A stretch of DNA of 64,000 nucleotides from Eopsaltria australis (GCA_034509425.1 JAVTVJ010001205.1:62001-126000), one strand, 5' to 3'. Positions 11,910 to 24,566 are shown, numbered from the stretch's first letter. Numbers and translations: made by a program. The notes: a model not told the origin generated them from the sequence alone.

Positions 11910-12094
11910 ATAGTTGATACTGTTTGTGCTGCATTTTGGGAAGCCCTGGACAGTTGAAGCTTAACCACAGTGATTGCTCACTGCACATTTAACATGTGGC
12001 AGGCTGCCGTGGCAGGCATCACAAGTTTAAATTTATGATTTTTGTGGTGGAGGGGTTCAATAATTGGAGAATTCAAATGGGAAGAATTTACAAA

Positions 12095-12390
12095 CATGCC
12101 CGTGGACCAGAACAGCCTACAGAGACCATCCAGCCCAACAGCCTGAGCCCTTCCAGGCTGCCCAGAAGCTCAAGGGCATTGTCCAAGTGCCTGGAGGCAT
12201 CTACCTTCTCCCCAGGGAGGCTGCTCCAGGTCTGAGCACCCTCTCAGTATGGAAACACTTCCTAATATCCACTCTGATTCCCGCCCCTGGCACAGCTCTG
12301 AGCCACTCTTGTGACTGGATCCCAGTGTCACATTGGCCAGCTGCAAAATGTCCAACTGCACTCTCCAAGTCAGAGCTGACTGTGCTCGCA
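12095..12390 (-). mobile_element. CR1 LINE 3' fragment
   Basis: The plus strand carries the typical reverse-complement CR1 tail words: CCATCCAGCCCAACAGCC, CTCCCCAGGGAGGCTGCTCC and CACTTCCTAATATCCA. It is 5'-truncated and diverged, and carries no open frame. It lies between SEC11C and the solo LTR at 11261. Confidence 0.75.
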
Positions 12391-13690
12391 TTGGGGTAGG
12401 TGGACAGCATAAATCTGGATTTCAGCAATACCAAGAGAAAGAAAAAATCTTACCCCACATACACTGTCTCCAAAAAACACATTATTTTTTCTTAACTGGG
12501 ATGATACACTTCCAGGAAGACTGCATTAAGGATCCCAACATTATTCTGCCATGCCATTTATTATACTCAGTTTTATTTCTATACAATTTGACACAAAATA
12601 AATAATTTTTGTAATACAGTTGGACATGAAAACTGCTTAGTAGGACAGAAAAGAAGTAATATTACTTGGAGAAATTCAGCAGTTGCCTGCTGAGCGTGAG
12701 CTGTTACAACAGAAAAGGTGTCATTATTGTATAATAGAGTATTTTTGCAGAGGTAAGGGATTACAGAAGAAACAGAACTCCAGAGGAAAAAAGCATCATG
12801 CTGTTCCTTATCAAAGCTACAAAAACAAAGCCAGCAAGGAAAACAAGTTCTGCTTTGTTGAAGGTACAACACTGACATTTGAAGATAAGAGAAAAATACC
12901 AAATTTCATAAAAGACAGTTATCAGGTAAATTTTTAAATAAAAAGTCAATTTTGTTTAACACTATTCAGGTGTTATATGATAGGAGAGAATAATACATTC
13001 TCCAAACTGGCATAAGAGTTCTGGTTTCCCCTTCTTGGCAATATCCCTGAAGTGTACTACTGTGCTATTCATTCAGTAATTTACAACTGTTATTAAAGCC
13101 CCAGAAAACCTTTTTGTTAGGTTTGTTTAAGAGCTAGAACACAAAAGGCAGAATTGTCAACAGCCTGAACACTAGCAATGTACACAGTCCCTAAAAACCA
13201 GGCCTCTAAAAATCAGGCCATTTAGGCTTTTTTCTTTACCCCATGAAGGAGCAAGTTTCAAATTCAGGGAAAAAGCTCTGAGTCCCCACTGCTCAGTACC
13301 AAGTCAGAGTGAAATTCCCCTTCTTGGCTGTTTTTGTCAGCCACAACCAGCCAATTAGGCATAAAAGTCTGACTAAACTCCTACAACTTACTACCTGTTG
13401 AGAGATTCTGTGTCCTTACAAGCACTGATCAAAACAGTTTTTATGATGGAGAAAAGAGGGCACTGACATTAAAAATAACCCCCAAAACAAACAGGAGGGC
13501 AGAAGTGGGTTCAGATGCAGCACCAGTCAAGAAAACCCACCGTGGCATGGCAAGAGAGCCCTTGGCTGCTCCAGCATATGACAGTATCCTCCAAACCAGT
13601 GCCAGGCTAGCTGAGAGCAGCCTGTAGAAGGTGGTAAATATGTCATTTTGTAATTAGCCAGCAGCCAACAGCTTCACTCATTAGGTGTCG
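12391..13690. other. SEC11C downstream flank
   Basis: No gene recognised. Several minus-strand AATAAA hexamers are possible distal poly(A) sites. Confidence 0.5.
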
Positions 13691-13696
13691 TTTATT
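13691..13696 (-). promoter_or_regulatory. Candidate SEC11C polyadenylation signal
   Basis: AATAAA on the minus strand, about 105 nt after the SEC11C stop codon. Position fits a short 3' UTR; use is not demonstrated. Confidence 0.45.
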
Positions 13697-13800
13697 TAGA
13701 CAAGACAAAAGCTTGCACATTTTTGTAACTGTATACAGAAATGAAACCATATGAAATATATTAATTTTTTCCCCCTGTATATTTCCCTTTGTTCTTGTGT

Positions 13801-13854
13801 TCAGGATTCCCGTTTGAGCAGTACATATGCTCCCATCACTGCCAGGAGAGCATA
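13801..13854 (-). CDS. SEC11C: SEC11C coding exon 6
   Basis: Acceptor TTTGCAG. Encodes [17 protein letters not shown] and TGA (13801-13803): the C-terminal hydrophobic segment. Confidence 0.93.
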   Translation of the reverse strand, partial: YALLAVMGAYVLLKRES

Positions 13855-16800
13855 CTGCAAAGAAACACAGAACACAGACTCATCACAATTCCTCTCCACA
13901 GAGCTCTGAAAGCACAAACAGTTCAAAGGGTGCCCTCTCAAACATCACACCTTCCACAATTACACAGCTCTGGTCCTACAGAATTGCAGGAAGATTTTAA
14001 TGTGATCAAATTAATCATAACCAGGCATCACAACTGGATACACTTAACTAATAAAATTCTAATAAATGATATGTTTTCAACTCATTACAAACAACAAATT
14101 CTGCTGCCCAACAGTAAGCAAGGAAACCCAGCTCATCCTACATTAGGTACCAAACCACAGACACAAATTTATTAACATGTATGCTCAGAGACAAGGTTCT
14201 TATTGACTCTACTTGTTATTTTAGCAATTCAAGTATTCAAAATGTCAGTATACATACCTTAAATTTTGGGTAGTCATTCATTATTATAGTTACCATTCCT
14301 ACATAGGGCAAAAACCTGTAATTGATAAAACAGGCGAATGTAAAATTAACCCTCAAATATTACATGGAAGTATTTTAATGTAACTCAGTCTGGAATACTT
14401 CAGTGCAATCCCATCATTTACACCAGGGACTAATGCAGATCTGAATAGGAAGTAAAATTCAATAGTTTTCCTTAATCAAAATTATCTGAGAAAATCTGAA
14501 GAGATTTCAGATCAACTGGAGAAGAGGAAAAAATCGAAAGCTCAAACCTTGCATAAAATTCCTGTGGAATGCCAAAAAAAATTTCCTAGGAATTTCCAGG
14601 AATTACAAGGATAAGCTGGTTAATTTTGTATTTTCAAGTGAGCTATTTGTTCAATGCCCTTTTTTTCCCCACACCACATCAGTGAGAGGACTATAGCAAG
14701 CAACTTTTTCAGGTTTTCTTTTTAATTACAATTCTATTTAAGAAATTAAAAAAATACATAATATCTGGTTTGTATCAACAGCAGAACCCATTTAAGACCT
14801 AATTTTTCTATTTAATTACAAAGTACATTTTGCTTTACTTACCCTCTTGCTCTTCCCACAACATCTTTCTTCTCTAACCAATTCTGACCTTCTTTGTACA
14901 AGCCTCTATCATCAACTTCATTATTATCCCCTTTAGTCAGAAATTTGATGTTCCCATTTCCTCTAGAAGGCAATGAGGTGATAAACTAAATAGCACTTAA
15001 TTAAAAAAATCTCAATTAACATCTACAAAGCAAATGAGGATGAAAAGTGCTACAAGATTAGATAACAATGTTTGTTTTCAGCCCTGCTTATTGAACAAAC
15101 ACCATTAAATCATTAACATTACAGACTTTACTGACTTTATCTATCAACAGATATTAACAAGAAATGTTTTTTACAACACTCCTAGATTGTCAATTGATGT
15201 AAGCAATTACACAATGGACATGAAAGGGATATTGTCCATCCAGGCACTAAACTTCCTCAACAAAAGCCCTCTGTTTATCTGCATCTTCAACAGAACACAA
15301 ATTCAAATAAAGTTCTTAAGTTTACAGTCTTCAAATGAATTTTGCTCAAGTACTGATATCAAGAAATGAGGAGTTCTCATAAAGACAAATTAGGTAATAA
15401 AAAAATAGGTGATTCTTGTAAATTTTTAAAAAGCATGGAAAAACAGATATTACTCAAGAAATAAACACCTTCAGTTCATGGAGCAAATACGTCAATGCTT
15501 GCCACCTCCAGCTTAGCTTTTCACTGTGCCACTGTGCAGAACTAGGAACAGAACTGTGGTTTGGAAGGAACTGTTTAGCAGAGTAGGAATCTGCAGTCAA
15601 GGCCAAACCAAGCCCTCTCCCTGCTGCTTTTCAGCAAGAACTGTGGGCAGTGTGGCCAAGAGAAATAAGAATAAGAAGAATCTCTTATTTAATCTTGAGT
15701 CAAATTTGGAAAGCTTCAGTTAGCAAAGCTCACATACTCGGTCAGGCTGCACCCTGATGCTGAATCTCCATCTTCCATCAAAAATTGGCTCTTATAACCA
15801 AAATCCCAACTGTACAACCATCAGCACAGAAGTGGACTCTGTTCCCATGCACATTTCTGCTGCCAGGATTCCTCCTGGCACAGCTTTACCTGCTCCAACC
15901 CTGAGAGGGGGTCTCAGACCTTCGAGAAGTGTGGCACAGAACTGGGCACAGAAGTGGATCACATCCTACAGCTGAGCTTTCTCTCACTGCTTATCCTCAC
16001 TTGCCTTTCTCACACACTAAACCACAATTAAACTGTCACTGAAAGCCATGGGGAAGGAAAGGAGCTTTACAAACGAAAAAATGCCAAGTTGCATTACTTT
16101 TCATGTACTTTGATAACTCTGTGAACTATTGGAATGTCTCTGCCTTCAACTTTAAAAACAAGTATTTCACCAGCTCTGATTGGGTCATCATGGAAATTTG
16201 TTAGGAACAGCAGGTCTCCCCTGTGAAAAGCTGGTTCCATGCTGCCACTACAAACAACAAAAAAGAGTTTGTTGGCATAAATGAAAGAAGCATTATGAAA
16301 TCAAAAAACATTTAATTCTTACAGATAAACCCACAATTTAAACTGAGATATATAGCTTCACCCATTCAGTAACACTGCTGAGACCTTTAACTCAACCCAA
16401 ATCCCAGAAAGCAATCTGCAGGAGTTTACCCATTAAGTGAAGGAACTTGGATTTTAAAAGGTCTCACACATTTACTGCCCCTACAAACCTCAGTGGAAAC
16501 TGGGCCATTGACCTTTGCCAGAGCCCAAACACAGCTAGAAGAAAGTGTTTGAGTCCTTCTTTAAATAGGTGAGATTGCAAATTCCAAATGTATCCAAGGG
16601 GAAGAAGGAGGGGACAAAAGGCAAAACAATAGCCGGACTTGAAGCAGAAAGCCTTTCCATTGACTCACCTGAGCACCACAACAATGGGGCTCTCACTGCC
16701 AGTGACCACGATCAGCCCTTTCCAGATCATCAGGGCAGAAAACACAATCATAGCAAAATTTAAGACTTGGTAATACAGCTGTGTGAAACAAGAAAATTGG

Positions 16801-17491
16801 TTTTTAAAGTACTGTATTGCATTTAGAAGCACAACATAGAACTTCAACTCAAGTGCACCACAAATTCTAGGCTTTTATGCTAAAATCCTAATCCAACACA
16901 GGTCTGGTGGCACAGACTGCCATGTCAGAATCCACCAAACTGCAGCATAAAGCTGCAATCCTCTGTGTGCCTTAGTCGTGGGTTAATCCAATCCTGTGTG
17001 TCAGTGTCAGAGGCAAACACTGTTAAAGGCTTAGAAAGCTGGGGAAGCGACCTGGCAAACGATCAAACCTGGTTCTGTCACACGGCCCTGGCTTCGCCCG
17101 AGATCAGAAACATCCCAGAGGGACACGTGGAACACCGGACTGCCAGAGAGTGAATTTTGTTTAAAAACAGGAGCTATACGAGACGAGAGACGACAAAGGA
17201 CCATCTCCTGCTACTGTCATACTGAAATTTCTTATCTAGAAAATCGCTGATTTGACTTTCTGCCCCCAAACTCTCCTGCTCCGCCAGCCCTTTCAGCACG
17301 GATGCGCTTTAACCGCACTCCTTCGTTTTTGTTCCTTTTCTCGGCAGCACACGGGGACAGTGGTGGGAAAGACCCTACACGCTGACGTTTGAAAACCCCC
17401 GCTCCCCGGTGAGGGTGGGAGCCACGGGGCCGAGGGCACACTCCGGTACCTGCCGCTTGTTCATGCGCCGCAGGTCCCCGAACAGATCCAT
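13801..17491 (-). CDS. SEC11C: SEC11C, signal peptidase complex catalytic subunit
   Basis: Membrane serine protease that removes signal peptides in the endoplasmic reticulum. Six coding exons on the minus strand: 17450-17491, 16669-16778, 16098-16247, 14843-14962, 14258-14315 and 13801-13854. Their sum is 534 nt, 177 residues plus stop, close to the usual SEC11 length; all junctions are GT-AG with compatible phases. The transmembrane segment is in exon 2 ([12 protein letters not shown]). The catalytic Ser is in [12 protein letters not shown] and the His in IVHRV; the Asp region is [12 protein letters not shown]. The start codon sits in a perfect GCCGCCATGG context; the frame is open further upstream, but that is GC-rich 5' [13 protein letters not shown] and the C-terminal KRES favour SEC11C over SEC11A. 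No disabling lesion. Neighbouring GRP downstream matches the conserved vertebrate gene order. Confidence 0.95.
14258..14315 (-). CDS. SEC11C: SEC11C coding exon 5
   Basis: Between acceptor TTACAG and donor GTATGT. Encodes [19 protein letters not shown], completing a Gly codon split with exon 4. Confidence 0.93.
14843..14962 (-). CDS. SEC11C: SEC11C coding exon 4
   Basis: Between acceptor TTCTAG and donor GTAAGT. Contains [17 protein letters not shown] and [15 protein letters not shown], the conserved SEC11 catalytic Asp region. Confidence 0.94.
16098..16247 (-). CDS. SEC11C: SEC11C coding exon 3
   Basis: Between acceptor TTTGTAG and donor GTAATG. Carries the serine motif [16 protein letters not shown] and the histidine motif [14 protein letters not shown]. 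Confidence 0.95.
16669..16778 (-). CDS. SEC11C: SEC11C coding exon 2
   Basis: Between acceptor CACACAG and donor GTGAGT. Encodes [12 protein letters not shown], the membrane anchor and [11 protein letters not shown]. Confidence 0.95.
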
Positions 17492-18090
17492 GGCGGCCCC
17501 GCCGCGGGTCCCGCCGCTCCCGGGCCGGCCAGACCCGCGCCCCCCGCGCAGCGCCCGGGATGACAGCGGGGCCCACGCTGCTCTCTGGGATCTGTACTCT
17601 TCTTCCTCTCCCGCCCTGCTGACGCACAGAGGACCTCCGCGGCCAGATGAACTACAACTCCCAAATGCACCGCAGCGAAAGGGCCTGATGGTGAGGCCCC
17701 TTGCTTCTTGACCCTGGAGGTGCCTGAGCAGCTGGCTGTACCGAGGGACCGTCGGTGGACTCTCAGACCCCCCGGTTGAGCGGGAAGAGCCGCGTTCGCT
17801 CGAGAAGCATCGGGACGGCTGCACCGGTCTCCCGGCGGGAGGGGTTTGGGTCAGGCGATTGCGCCCTGGGGCCGGCGCTGCGTGTGCGCAGCTCATTGGA
17901 GGGACGGGGAGGGCGAGGGGGGGCGCCGGGAAGGGGTGGGAGGTGCTGTGAGGAGCGGGCGGGGGCGGCCGGCAGGGGGCGCTGTGCTGAGCGCGGGAAC
18001 GGCGTGAGGGGCCGTGCGGGCGGAGGGGTGTGAGGGCATCAAAGGCGGCTCCGCAGTCTCCTCCTCACCAGCTGTGAGTGGAATCATCTC
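17230..18090 (-). promoter_or_regulatory. SEC11C CpG-island promoter
   Basis: GC- and CpG-rich block spanning SEC11C exon 1 and about 600 bp upstream. It has no clear TATA box, as usual for housekeeping promoters. It may be bidirectional, but I see no plus-strand gene. Confidence 0.7.
17450..17491 (-). CDS. SEC11C: SEC11C coding exon 1
   Basis: Encodes [14 protein letters not shown], followed by donor GTACCG. Kozak context GCCGCCATGG. Confidence 0.92.
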
Positions 18091-18319
18091 ATGGCAGCAG
18101 CTAGCGGTGACCTCAGTGTGTGCTCAGGGATCACGAGATGATCTCGTTCAGAGAAGAGCACAGAGACCCAAAAAAGCCGCAGCCGTGTGTGGCAGCCCCT
18201 CGGTGCCCTCCGCAGGCCTGGCAGTGGGTCAGACCCCCAGCAGCACAGGCAGATTTCACACCCCTTTCCAGTTCGTCACTGAATGGTTGCATGAGCCTGA
18301 ATGTAATGTATGAGTAAAT

Positions 18320-18808
18320 GATAAATGTTGGCTCTTTGTATACTTTGTAGAAATAGTGCTATGATAAAATATAACTAAGTAGAAACAAGATTGTAGTAAA
18401 GTTATAACCTCAAGATAATTGTGATATATTGGAAAATGTAGTCATAGATATATAGCTATAAACATCTGCTGAGCTGATGACTTGCAGTGCAAAGGAATTT
18501 CAAGGGAACAAGAGAAGATAAGGCCAATTCACAGCTCTTGAAGCCTGCCTGACATTGTCCAGACACCAAGAGGCATTTGGTGAGAAGGGGGAGCAGAGAC
18601 CAGGGGGAAAGGGTTGTTTGAAATGTAAATTTTCTTCTGAACTTAATGAATATGTAGCAGTTAAAAATATTTAACCCACTGTAAAAGGAATGAAAAGTGT
18701 GCCTCTAGCAGATATGCTATGCACCCAGCGCTGCTTTTGCCTTTGTTCTGCTAATAAATGTTCAATATTATTTTACTAAAATTTTTGCTCATGGACTCGT
18801 TTTCAACA
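18320..18808 (+). mobile_element. ERV1-like 5' LTR
   Basis: The right end is fixed by ...TTTTCAACA immediately before AT and the primer binding site at 18811. AATAAA is at 18753-18758. The left end is not sharp (somewhere in 18300-18330), so no target duplication can be read. No matching 3' LTR is present in the window. Confidence 0.7.
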
Positions 18809-18810
18809 AT

Positions 18811-18828
18811 TGGTGACCCCGACGTGAT
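18811..18828 (+). promoter_or_regulatory. tRNA-Trp primer binding site
   Basis: Exact 18-nt complement of the 3' end of vertebrate tRNA-Trp (TGGTGACCCCGACGTGAT), two bases after the LTR end. This is the primer class used by alpharetroviruses and HERV-W-type ERV1 elements. Confidence 0.9.
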
Positions 18829-19242
18829 ACTCCGCTAGGGCCTGCTTTCTTGCTGGGAAGGGAGACGCCTCTAACAGTTTTCTGTAGCCCAGGGGGATAG
18901 TGGGTACTGGCAGGCAGTAATCAGAAACATGTCCTAAATTGTAGAATAAAGGCAAAATTTTTCTTTTGAGCTCAGCTCCCTTGAAGGGAACCGCGGTGAA
19001 TCGCCCTTAATCCTTGCACATACAAAGACCCGAACAAGAAAGCAGGATTTTGGTAAGTTCTTGTGCAGGGGGCGTGAATGGGGGAATGAATGGTGCATGC
19101 ATGAGATGCGGACTGGATAGCCAGATCTGCGAAGCGAGACTTGGAGCCCTTCTAACTGCATTTCCGTCCCCTCGCGAGAGGATCGGTTGGTGACTGAGCA
19201 AAGCGAGAGGAAAAGGCTGAATGAACCCCCCCAAAATGATTC

Positions 19243-19365
19243 CTTAGGAGTTAAAACCCCTTGGTAGAGATCCGTGGACAGGAATTCTTAGGAGTTAAAT
19301 GCCTTGGTAGGAATCTTAGGAGTTAAAACTCATAAGAGTTTGGATTCCTTGGTAGGGGAGCAATT
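19243..19365 (+). repeat. Short tandem repeat in ERV1 leader
   Basis: Three to four imperfect copies of a unit like TTAGGAGTTAAA...CCTTGGTAG in the untranslated leader. A possible splice donor (TTTTGGTAAGTT) lies upstream near 19050. Confidence 0.6.
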
Positions 19366-19699
19366 TCCTAGATGGTCCACTAGGAAATCTGATTTAAAGC
19401 AGGGAGATTTTTTTTGCAGTGCAGATTGATTAGAGGTTTGATTTTGAGGTTTAGTTACGTTTGTTTGGCCTGATAATATAGATTTATTAGTGACTTTATT
19501 ACTGGTAATTCAGTGTTATCGGTGGTTTAGTTTTGTTTGGTTTAGGTCTGGCTAGTAGAATAGTTTTCTCTGTTGTGCAGTCCTCTTACTCGAAGGGGAG
19601 AGAGTTGTTTGGGAAGGTAAATAAGAAATTTATAAAGGTGTGTAAGAAGTAGAGTACCAGGTAAAGAATTAAAATAACAAGAGAGGAATCAGTGAGGTG

Positions 19700-21170
19700 C
19701 GTGGGGAAGTTTAATTGTCACTACTATGATACTCCTGGATATTCCAGGAAGAATTGCCTGTGATGTGCCGAAGACATGAAAGCATTTGAAGGAGAAGTGA
19801 AATAAGGGTGTCAGAGGCTTTTTATACTGGGGATGGAACATCAAACCAAGCCCTTGATAAAATTATAATTAATCCCCAGGAGGAAGAAATAGAATTCTTA
19901 GTAGATACTGAAGCTGATAGACCATGTGTACTGAGAGTTCCCGAGGGGTGTTGTATAGGTAAAAAGGTTATTAATGTAACAGGGACAAAGGGAGAAGGGT
20001 TTAAGGCACCTTAAACACCTTTAATCGAGGATATACAGGTGGAAGGCCCCAACCAATTCGCCACTGGAGACTTACTGTTAGCTCCAAAGGCCGGACGGAA
20101 TCTATTAGGGTGAGATTTGCAATTATTATTGAGTATAAGTATACTCCCAGAGGAAGAACAAATGAAAGCAAAGACTTTAACTACTGAGGATGAAACTAAA
20201 ATTGATTCAGAGGTGTGGACATCCAAAAATAATAGGGGGTGCAAGTTTCAAAGAAAAAGCTACAGTTTGTGGAACAAGAGGTGAAATACTTAAGACATTG
20301 GCTAAGTCAGGGAAGCAAAAAGTTGGATCCTGGAAGGGTGCAAGGTATATTATCTCTTCCCCCACCGCAAACCAAAAAGGAAGTTAGAAAGCTATTAGGA
20401 TTACTGGGATACTGTAGACAGTACATTGAAGAGTGTAGCAAAATAGTAAAATTTTTGTATGAAAAGCTGATCGGCGAAGATAATACCTGTTGGACACAAG
20501 AAAATGACCAGAGACTAGAAATAGTAAAAGGAAAGTTTTAAAGTCTGCCAGATGTTGGCAGACCCTTTCAGTTGTTTGTTGATTCAAATGGAGCAGCCAA
20601 TAGAGTACTCACACAGGAAAGGGGGAGGGGGGGGGAGTTAAAAAAGCCTGTAGCCTTTCTATCTAAATTATTAGATCCTGTGACCAGATGATAACCAATT
20701 TGTGTACAAGCTATATCGGCCGTAGCACTGTTAGTAGAAGAAGCTCAGAAACTCACATTTAGTGGGACCTTAGCAGTATCTACACCACATGCCATACAAT
20801 CAGTGTTAAACCAGAAAGCAGAAAAATAACTCACAGATTCAAGGATGCTGTTACCCAGCCACTGGTCAGCCCAGTCTTGTAAACTGTATACCCTTAACAG
20901 ACCCCTGAGGTTATTAGAAGGAAAAGTAGGGACAATCCTTACAGACTCAAATTATACATATGGAGTGGTACACACCTTTGGGAAAATCTAGGGGGAAAGG
21001 GGTTTATTAAATTCTAGGGGAAAGGGATCAGAAATAAAACCCACAACAATTCTGAGGACAGAGGAAGAATTGGAACAAGAGCAGCAATGTGAGAAGAAAC
21101 TTGAAAGAGAGAAACAGTTTACAACAAAACCTGCAAAGAGGACCTGGAAACAATGCATACAGCAACTTGT
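19700..21170 (+). pseudogene. ERV1 gag-pro-pol remnants (NC, protease, RT thumb, RNase H)
   Basis: A broken zinc-knuckle-like NC-H-Y patch at about 19709-19760 is followed by a protease-like frame (19808-20014) whose active-site Asp-Thr-Gly is Asp-Thr-Glu. The fingers and palm of RT are deleted. 20239-20541 encodes the RT thumb/connection (VEQEVKYLRHWL, KLLGLLGYCRQYI). 20542-21160 reads as RNase H ([27 protein letters not shown]) through many stops. The order is that of a gammaretrovirus-like pol. It is part of the element starting at 18320. Dead: many stops, a large internal deletion and a missing catalytic residue. Confidence 0.75.
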
Positions 21171-23050
21171 CTGAGTTAATGATTTCTGCGTTCCACTGAC
21201 ATTAAGGCAGTTTCTGCTTAAATTGGGCTATGGCTGTTGCTAGCAACAGTCTACTCTGTGGTATTATAAATTCCAGAATGGTAACAATAGAGTTGGTAAC
21301 ATTCACATTTATAATTTCAGGCATTCAAGTTGCCTTCTTTTGTAATGCTATGCAGTTTGATATTATTGTAATGTAAGTTAATTTTTGATATATGTAGGAG
21401 AACTAGGTATCATAGTTTTAAGTATCTATCCATTGATGTTTTCATGTGTTCTTTTGGTTTTTAAAATTCTAAGAGATATTTGATGACTGGCACATGTTTT
21501 TCAGACAAAATGCAGAATAATTCTGAAAGTTCAGTTCTCATGACCAGACTTCAGTGGCTGCATTTTCACTGAAACGACTCTGTTTCAGGCAGTTGGGATC
21601 TGTCTTTGATCATAAATACTGATTTCTTGGACTACCTTAGTTTGATTCATCTCTAATAATATGAAGACAATACCAGTGTATTTCCCTAAAGGTTCACTTC
21701 ATTGCAGTAATTTTTTGGTCATCAGGCAACTTAAGAACAGCTTTAAAGTAACTTCTGAATAAGTTCCCTGCTGAAATGACGGGCAGGGAGGAAACAGGAC
21801 ACTAAAGATTGTCAAAATTTATGTGTGCACGATGCAAAGATTATTGGATTTGTGCCTCCACAGACATTTAAGTCAAACCAGGAAACTTGCTTCTGTAATG
21901 GTTTATTAAGAAGACTGGTGTGGTCTAAGCATATTTTTGTGGGATAAGAAATAGTAATTTCTTCATCTTGTGTGACAAAATAGAACATAACCAAAACTAG
22001 AAATCTCTACTTCATGTGAAATTCAGCCACCTGTAGGAAAACTACTGCGTTTATTGTTTTTCCCTTAACAAATGAATCATTTGCACTTTAAGGCTATATA
22101 AGAGATTTTTGTTACAGTGTCCTTACCCAAATTGCTGATTATTAGCGTGTACTGATGATGAATTTGGAATAGAGGTTGATATCCATTTCTCTGAATATAG
22201 TTCCTATCTTGCAGCACTTAGTGTGAACTCCCATTCAAATGAATGTACAAGTTGTCTAGACTAGTAAAAGAGCTTTACATTATTTGTTTCTACAGTCTGA
22301 CAAACTAGTTATTTTATATCTGTGTTTCTTTCCAAGTATAACTGTGTTTCTTTTTAAGTAATAATGGAAATGATGTGTTCTGAAGTGAGATAAAGGGTAA
22401 GCTATGTAAAGTTTTCCATAAAATATGTGTAGGAAAGTATCACAGAGACACAAACAATTTTACTTTTCCTTCTGTTTTAGATGACTCACATAGCGTACAC
22501 CTACCTGAACTTTCTGTATTGTAATTTTCTGAACTCCTAATTTCCTGTTCTTAATATTTGCCATCTTTTTCTGTGAGAGATGTACTATAACAAGTACCCA
22601 TCCATCATGCAAGGTAAACTGAGATAATGTTTTGAGGCAAGGAAAACAAACTACTTAAAGTAGTCTGAAGAGACACTGAAATACTGTTACTGAAATAGTA
22701 TTAGATTAAAACTTGCCCTAGGTATTTGTCCCTGAAAGTTGATTCATGGCTATTAATTGCCAGTAGATTGTTGGCCTCTGCTGTGGTTTGTATGTATTTC
22801 TAAAGAGAAATGTAAAGAATTTCCACAGTCCATTTTTTTTGGAGCAGAATGTTCATAGCTAAATGTTGTCTAAATATTTTATTTTTTGTAATGTAATTTC
22901 ACAAACAGATTCTGGGAACTAACAATCTCTCCTAAAAAATCGGCCCAAGAGGCAGCAGGTCACTTGGTGCCATTAACATAAGAATGATGCAAATTCCCAA
23001 GGGCCCGGAGGGAATCCCGACCTTAAGTGCTGTGTGAGTGTGTCAAATGT
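21171..23050. other. Interval without recognised elements
   Basis: AT-rich DNA separating the ERV1 pol remnants from an env remnant. I see no retroviral motif, so it is either host DNA between two elements or unrecognisable. Confidence 0.45.
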
Positions 23051-23111
23051 TTTAGCAAGTGTTATTGCTCTTCAACAGAGAGGCATTCCCACTGTCTGAA
23101 CTGCCGAAAGC

Positions 23112-23990
23112 ATGAAGAGCAAAAAAGCCAAGCAAGATGCTGTGGTAGAACAAATTTTGTGTGGGTGGGAATTACTGATACCTGAAATATGGGAGATTCC
23201 CGAGGAAAGGTGTGTGCAAGAATTATGCTCATGCAAAGTGCGGTTTGCAAGTAAATGGAACACACGGTGTAAAGAGAGCAAGACCGGGTTGGCCCCTGCA
23301 CCCGCCTTAGACATCATCTGCCACGAGTGGCAACTTCGGAGGGCAAAAGACGAGGGGGTGCAAGCCATGTCGGACCCCTGAGTACGACCCTGGCAATCAT
23401 AATTTTTACATGGGTAACCCTAGCAACGCAAGCCCGGCAAATCCCTGCACCAAGTGCAATCCCCTTCTACAATTGGGATGATGGAGCAGCCGTGCCTCTC
23501 ATCTGACCTGGCACACGACAATGACTAACAAATGCTATTATGAAACATCCTTAGAAACTTAAAATCATGGGAAACTCTCACTATGGACAGCTAAATTGAA
23601 ACCTTCAGAGGGACACCAAGTCAAGTGACTGTGTCCGAAAGGGCAGTATGTTTGTTTTACTAAAGCAGGAATGCGAGGCATTTCAGGCAGTGGAGGTGCA
23701 CAGGGTAAAATTAAAAAGAAACCGATAACAGTCAAGCTATACTCGATATTGCTGCAAGCTTGCTCATGTACCAATTCAAAGATGGGAAACAACACTAGAA
23801 TCTGGTTGGTAGTGAAAGGAATGAAGAAACTTGTCTTCACAAACAGTGTCTGAGAGATATGGCTGGCACCCAGAGATACAAGAAACAATGGGGAGAATTA
23901 CATTGAAATTTACATTTACAAACAAACCACAGGTCTACTGATAAATAAAACTGACTATTGGAATATGAAAGGAACCAAGAAGGACCATTC
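23112..23990 (+). pseudogene. ERV1 env (surface subunit) remnant
   Basis: An open stretch (23112-23381) continues through stops into a surface-glycoprotein-like reading with FYNWDDGAAVPLI and Cys/Trp-rich patches. It is followed directly by a polypurine tract and an LTR, the position expected for env. The transmembrane subunit is absent, so it is internally deleted. The identity rests mainly on context; the first open stretch could be leader or pol-env junction. Confidence 0.5.
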
Positions 23991-23999
23991 CGGGAAAGA

Positions 24000-24011
24000 C
24001 AAGGGGGGGGA
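24000..24011 (+). promoter_or_regulatory. Polypurine tract
   Basis: Run of A/G ending in eight or more G, just before the LTR: the usual plus-strand primer site. Confidence 0.7.
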
Positions 24012-24013
24012 AT

Positions 24014-24268
24014 TATACATTGGGAAAAGGGGGTCTGTATTAGGCATTCCGGGAAGCCTGTGCCTCTCGAGTACCTCAGCCAATGGGAAAAGAGAGAAGG
24101 GAATTGTGGTCGGGAATTAGGATAAAGGGAGGCTGCGTCCCCCAAAATTTTGAGAGACCCCAGGGGAAATGCCCCATGGCCTCTCCCTTTATTCGAATAA
24201 AGTTACAGGACACCTCTGTCTCCTTTTTGGACATAAACCTCTGGTGTTTGTGGATTATTTTCCTCACA
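24014..24268 (+). mobile_element. ERV1 3' LTR
   Basis: About 255 bp. It has a TATA-like GGATAAAGGG and AATAAA (CGAATAAAGTT) and ends TTCCTCACA at 24268. It is not similar to the LTR at 18320-18808, so the two do not belong to one provirus unless a recombinant. The left border is approximate. Confidence 0.65.
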
Positions 24269-24566
24269 GTAGGATAACTTATTAGGGATAGCATGGTAAA
24301 AGAAACTGGTTTTTTTTTTGTGTGCAATTGCTGGGTTAGTATTCCTTCCTTGTTTAATCCCCTGTTTTATCTGACTAATCACAAGTGTCATCCCAAGTAT
24401 GCAGGTAATCCCTATGCCTTGAAATTCAGAACAAACCGCTTCAGGAACAGCACAAAGGATAATGAAACTGAAGAAACAAACCAATGCCGAAGACCCCCTT
24501 GAAGAAGCCCAACAAATCTGTAGAAATTTCGAATGTAAAAATGAGGCTTAAATAAAGATTGTAACT
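24269..24566. other. Unassigned segment between LTRs
   Basis: About 300 bp between two LTRs. Short open frames occur on both strands without recognised domains. It may be retroviral debris. Confidence 0.4.

Noticed and set aside
17375..17896. Longer N-terminal extension of SEC11C exon 1
   Set aside because: The frame is open, but the ATG at 17491 has a perfect Kozak context and gives the expected family length; upstream is CpG-island 5' UTR.
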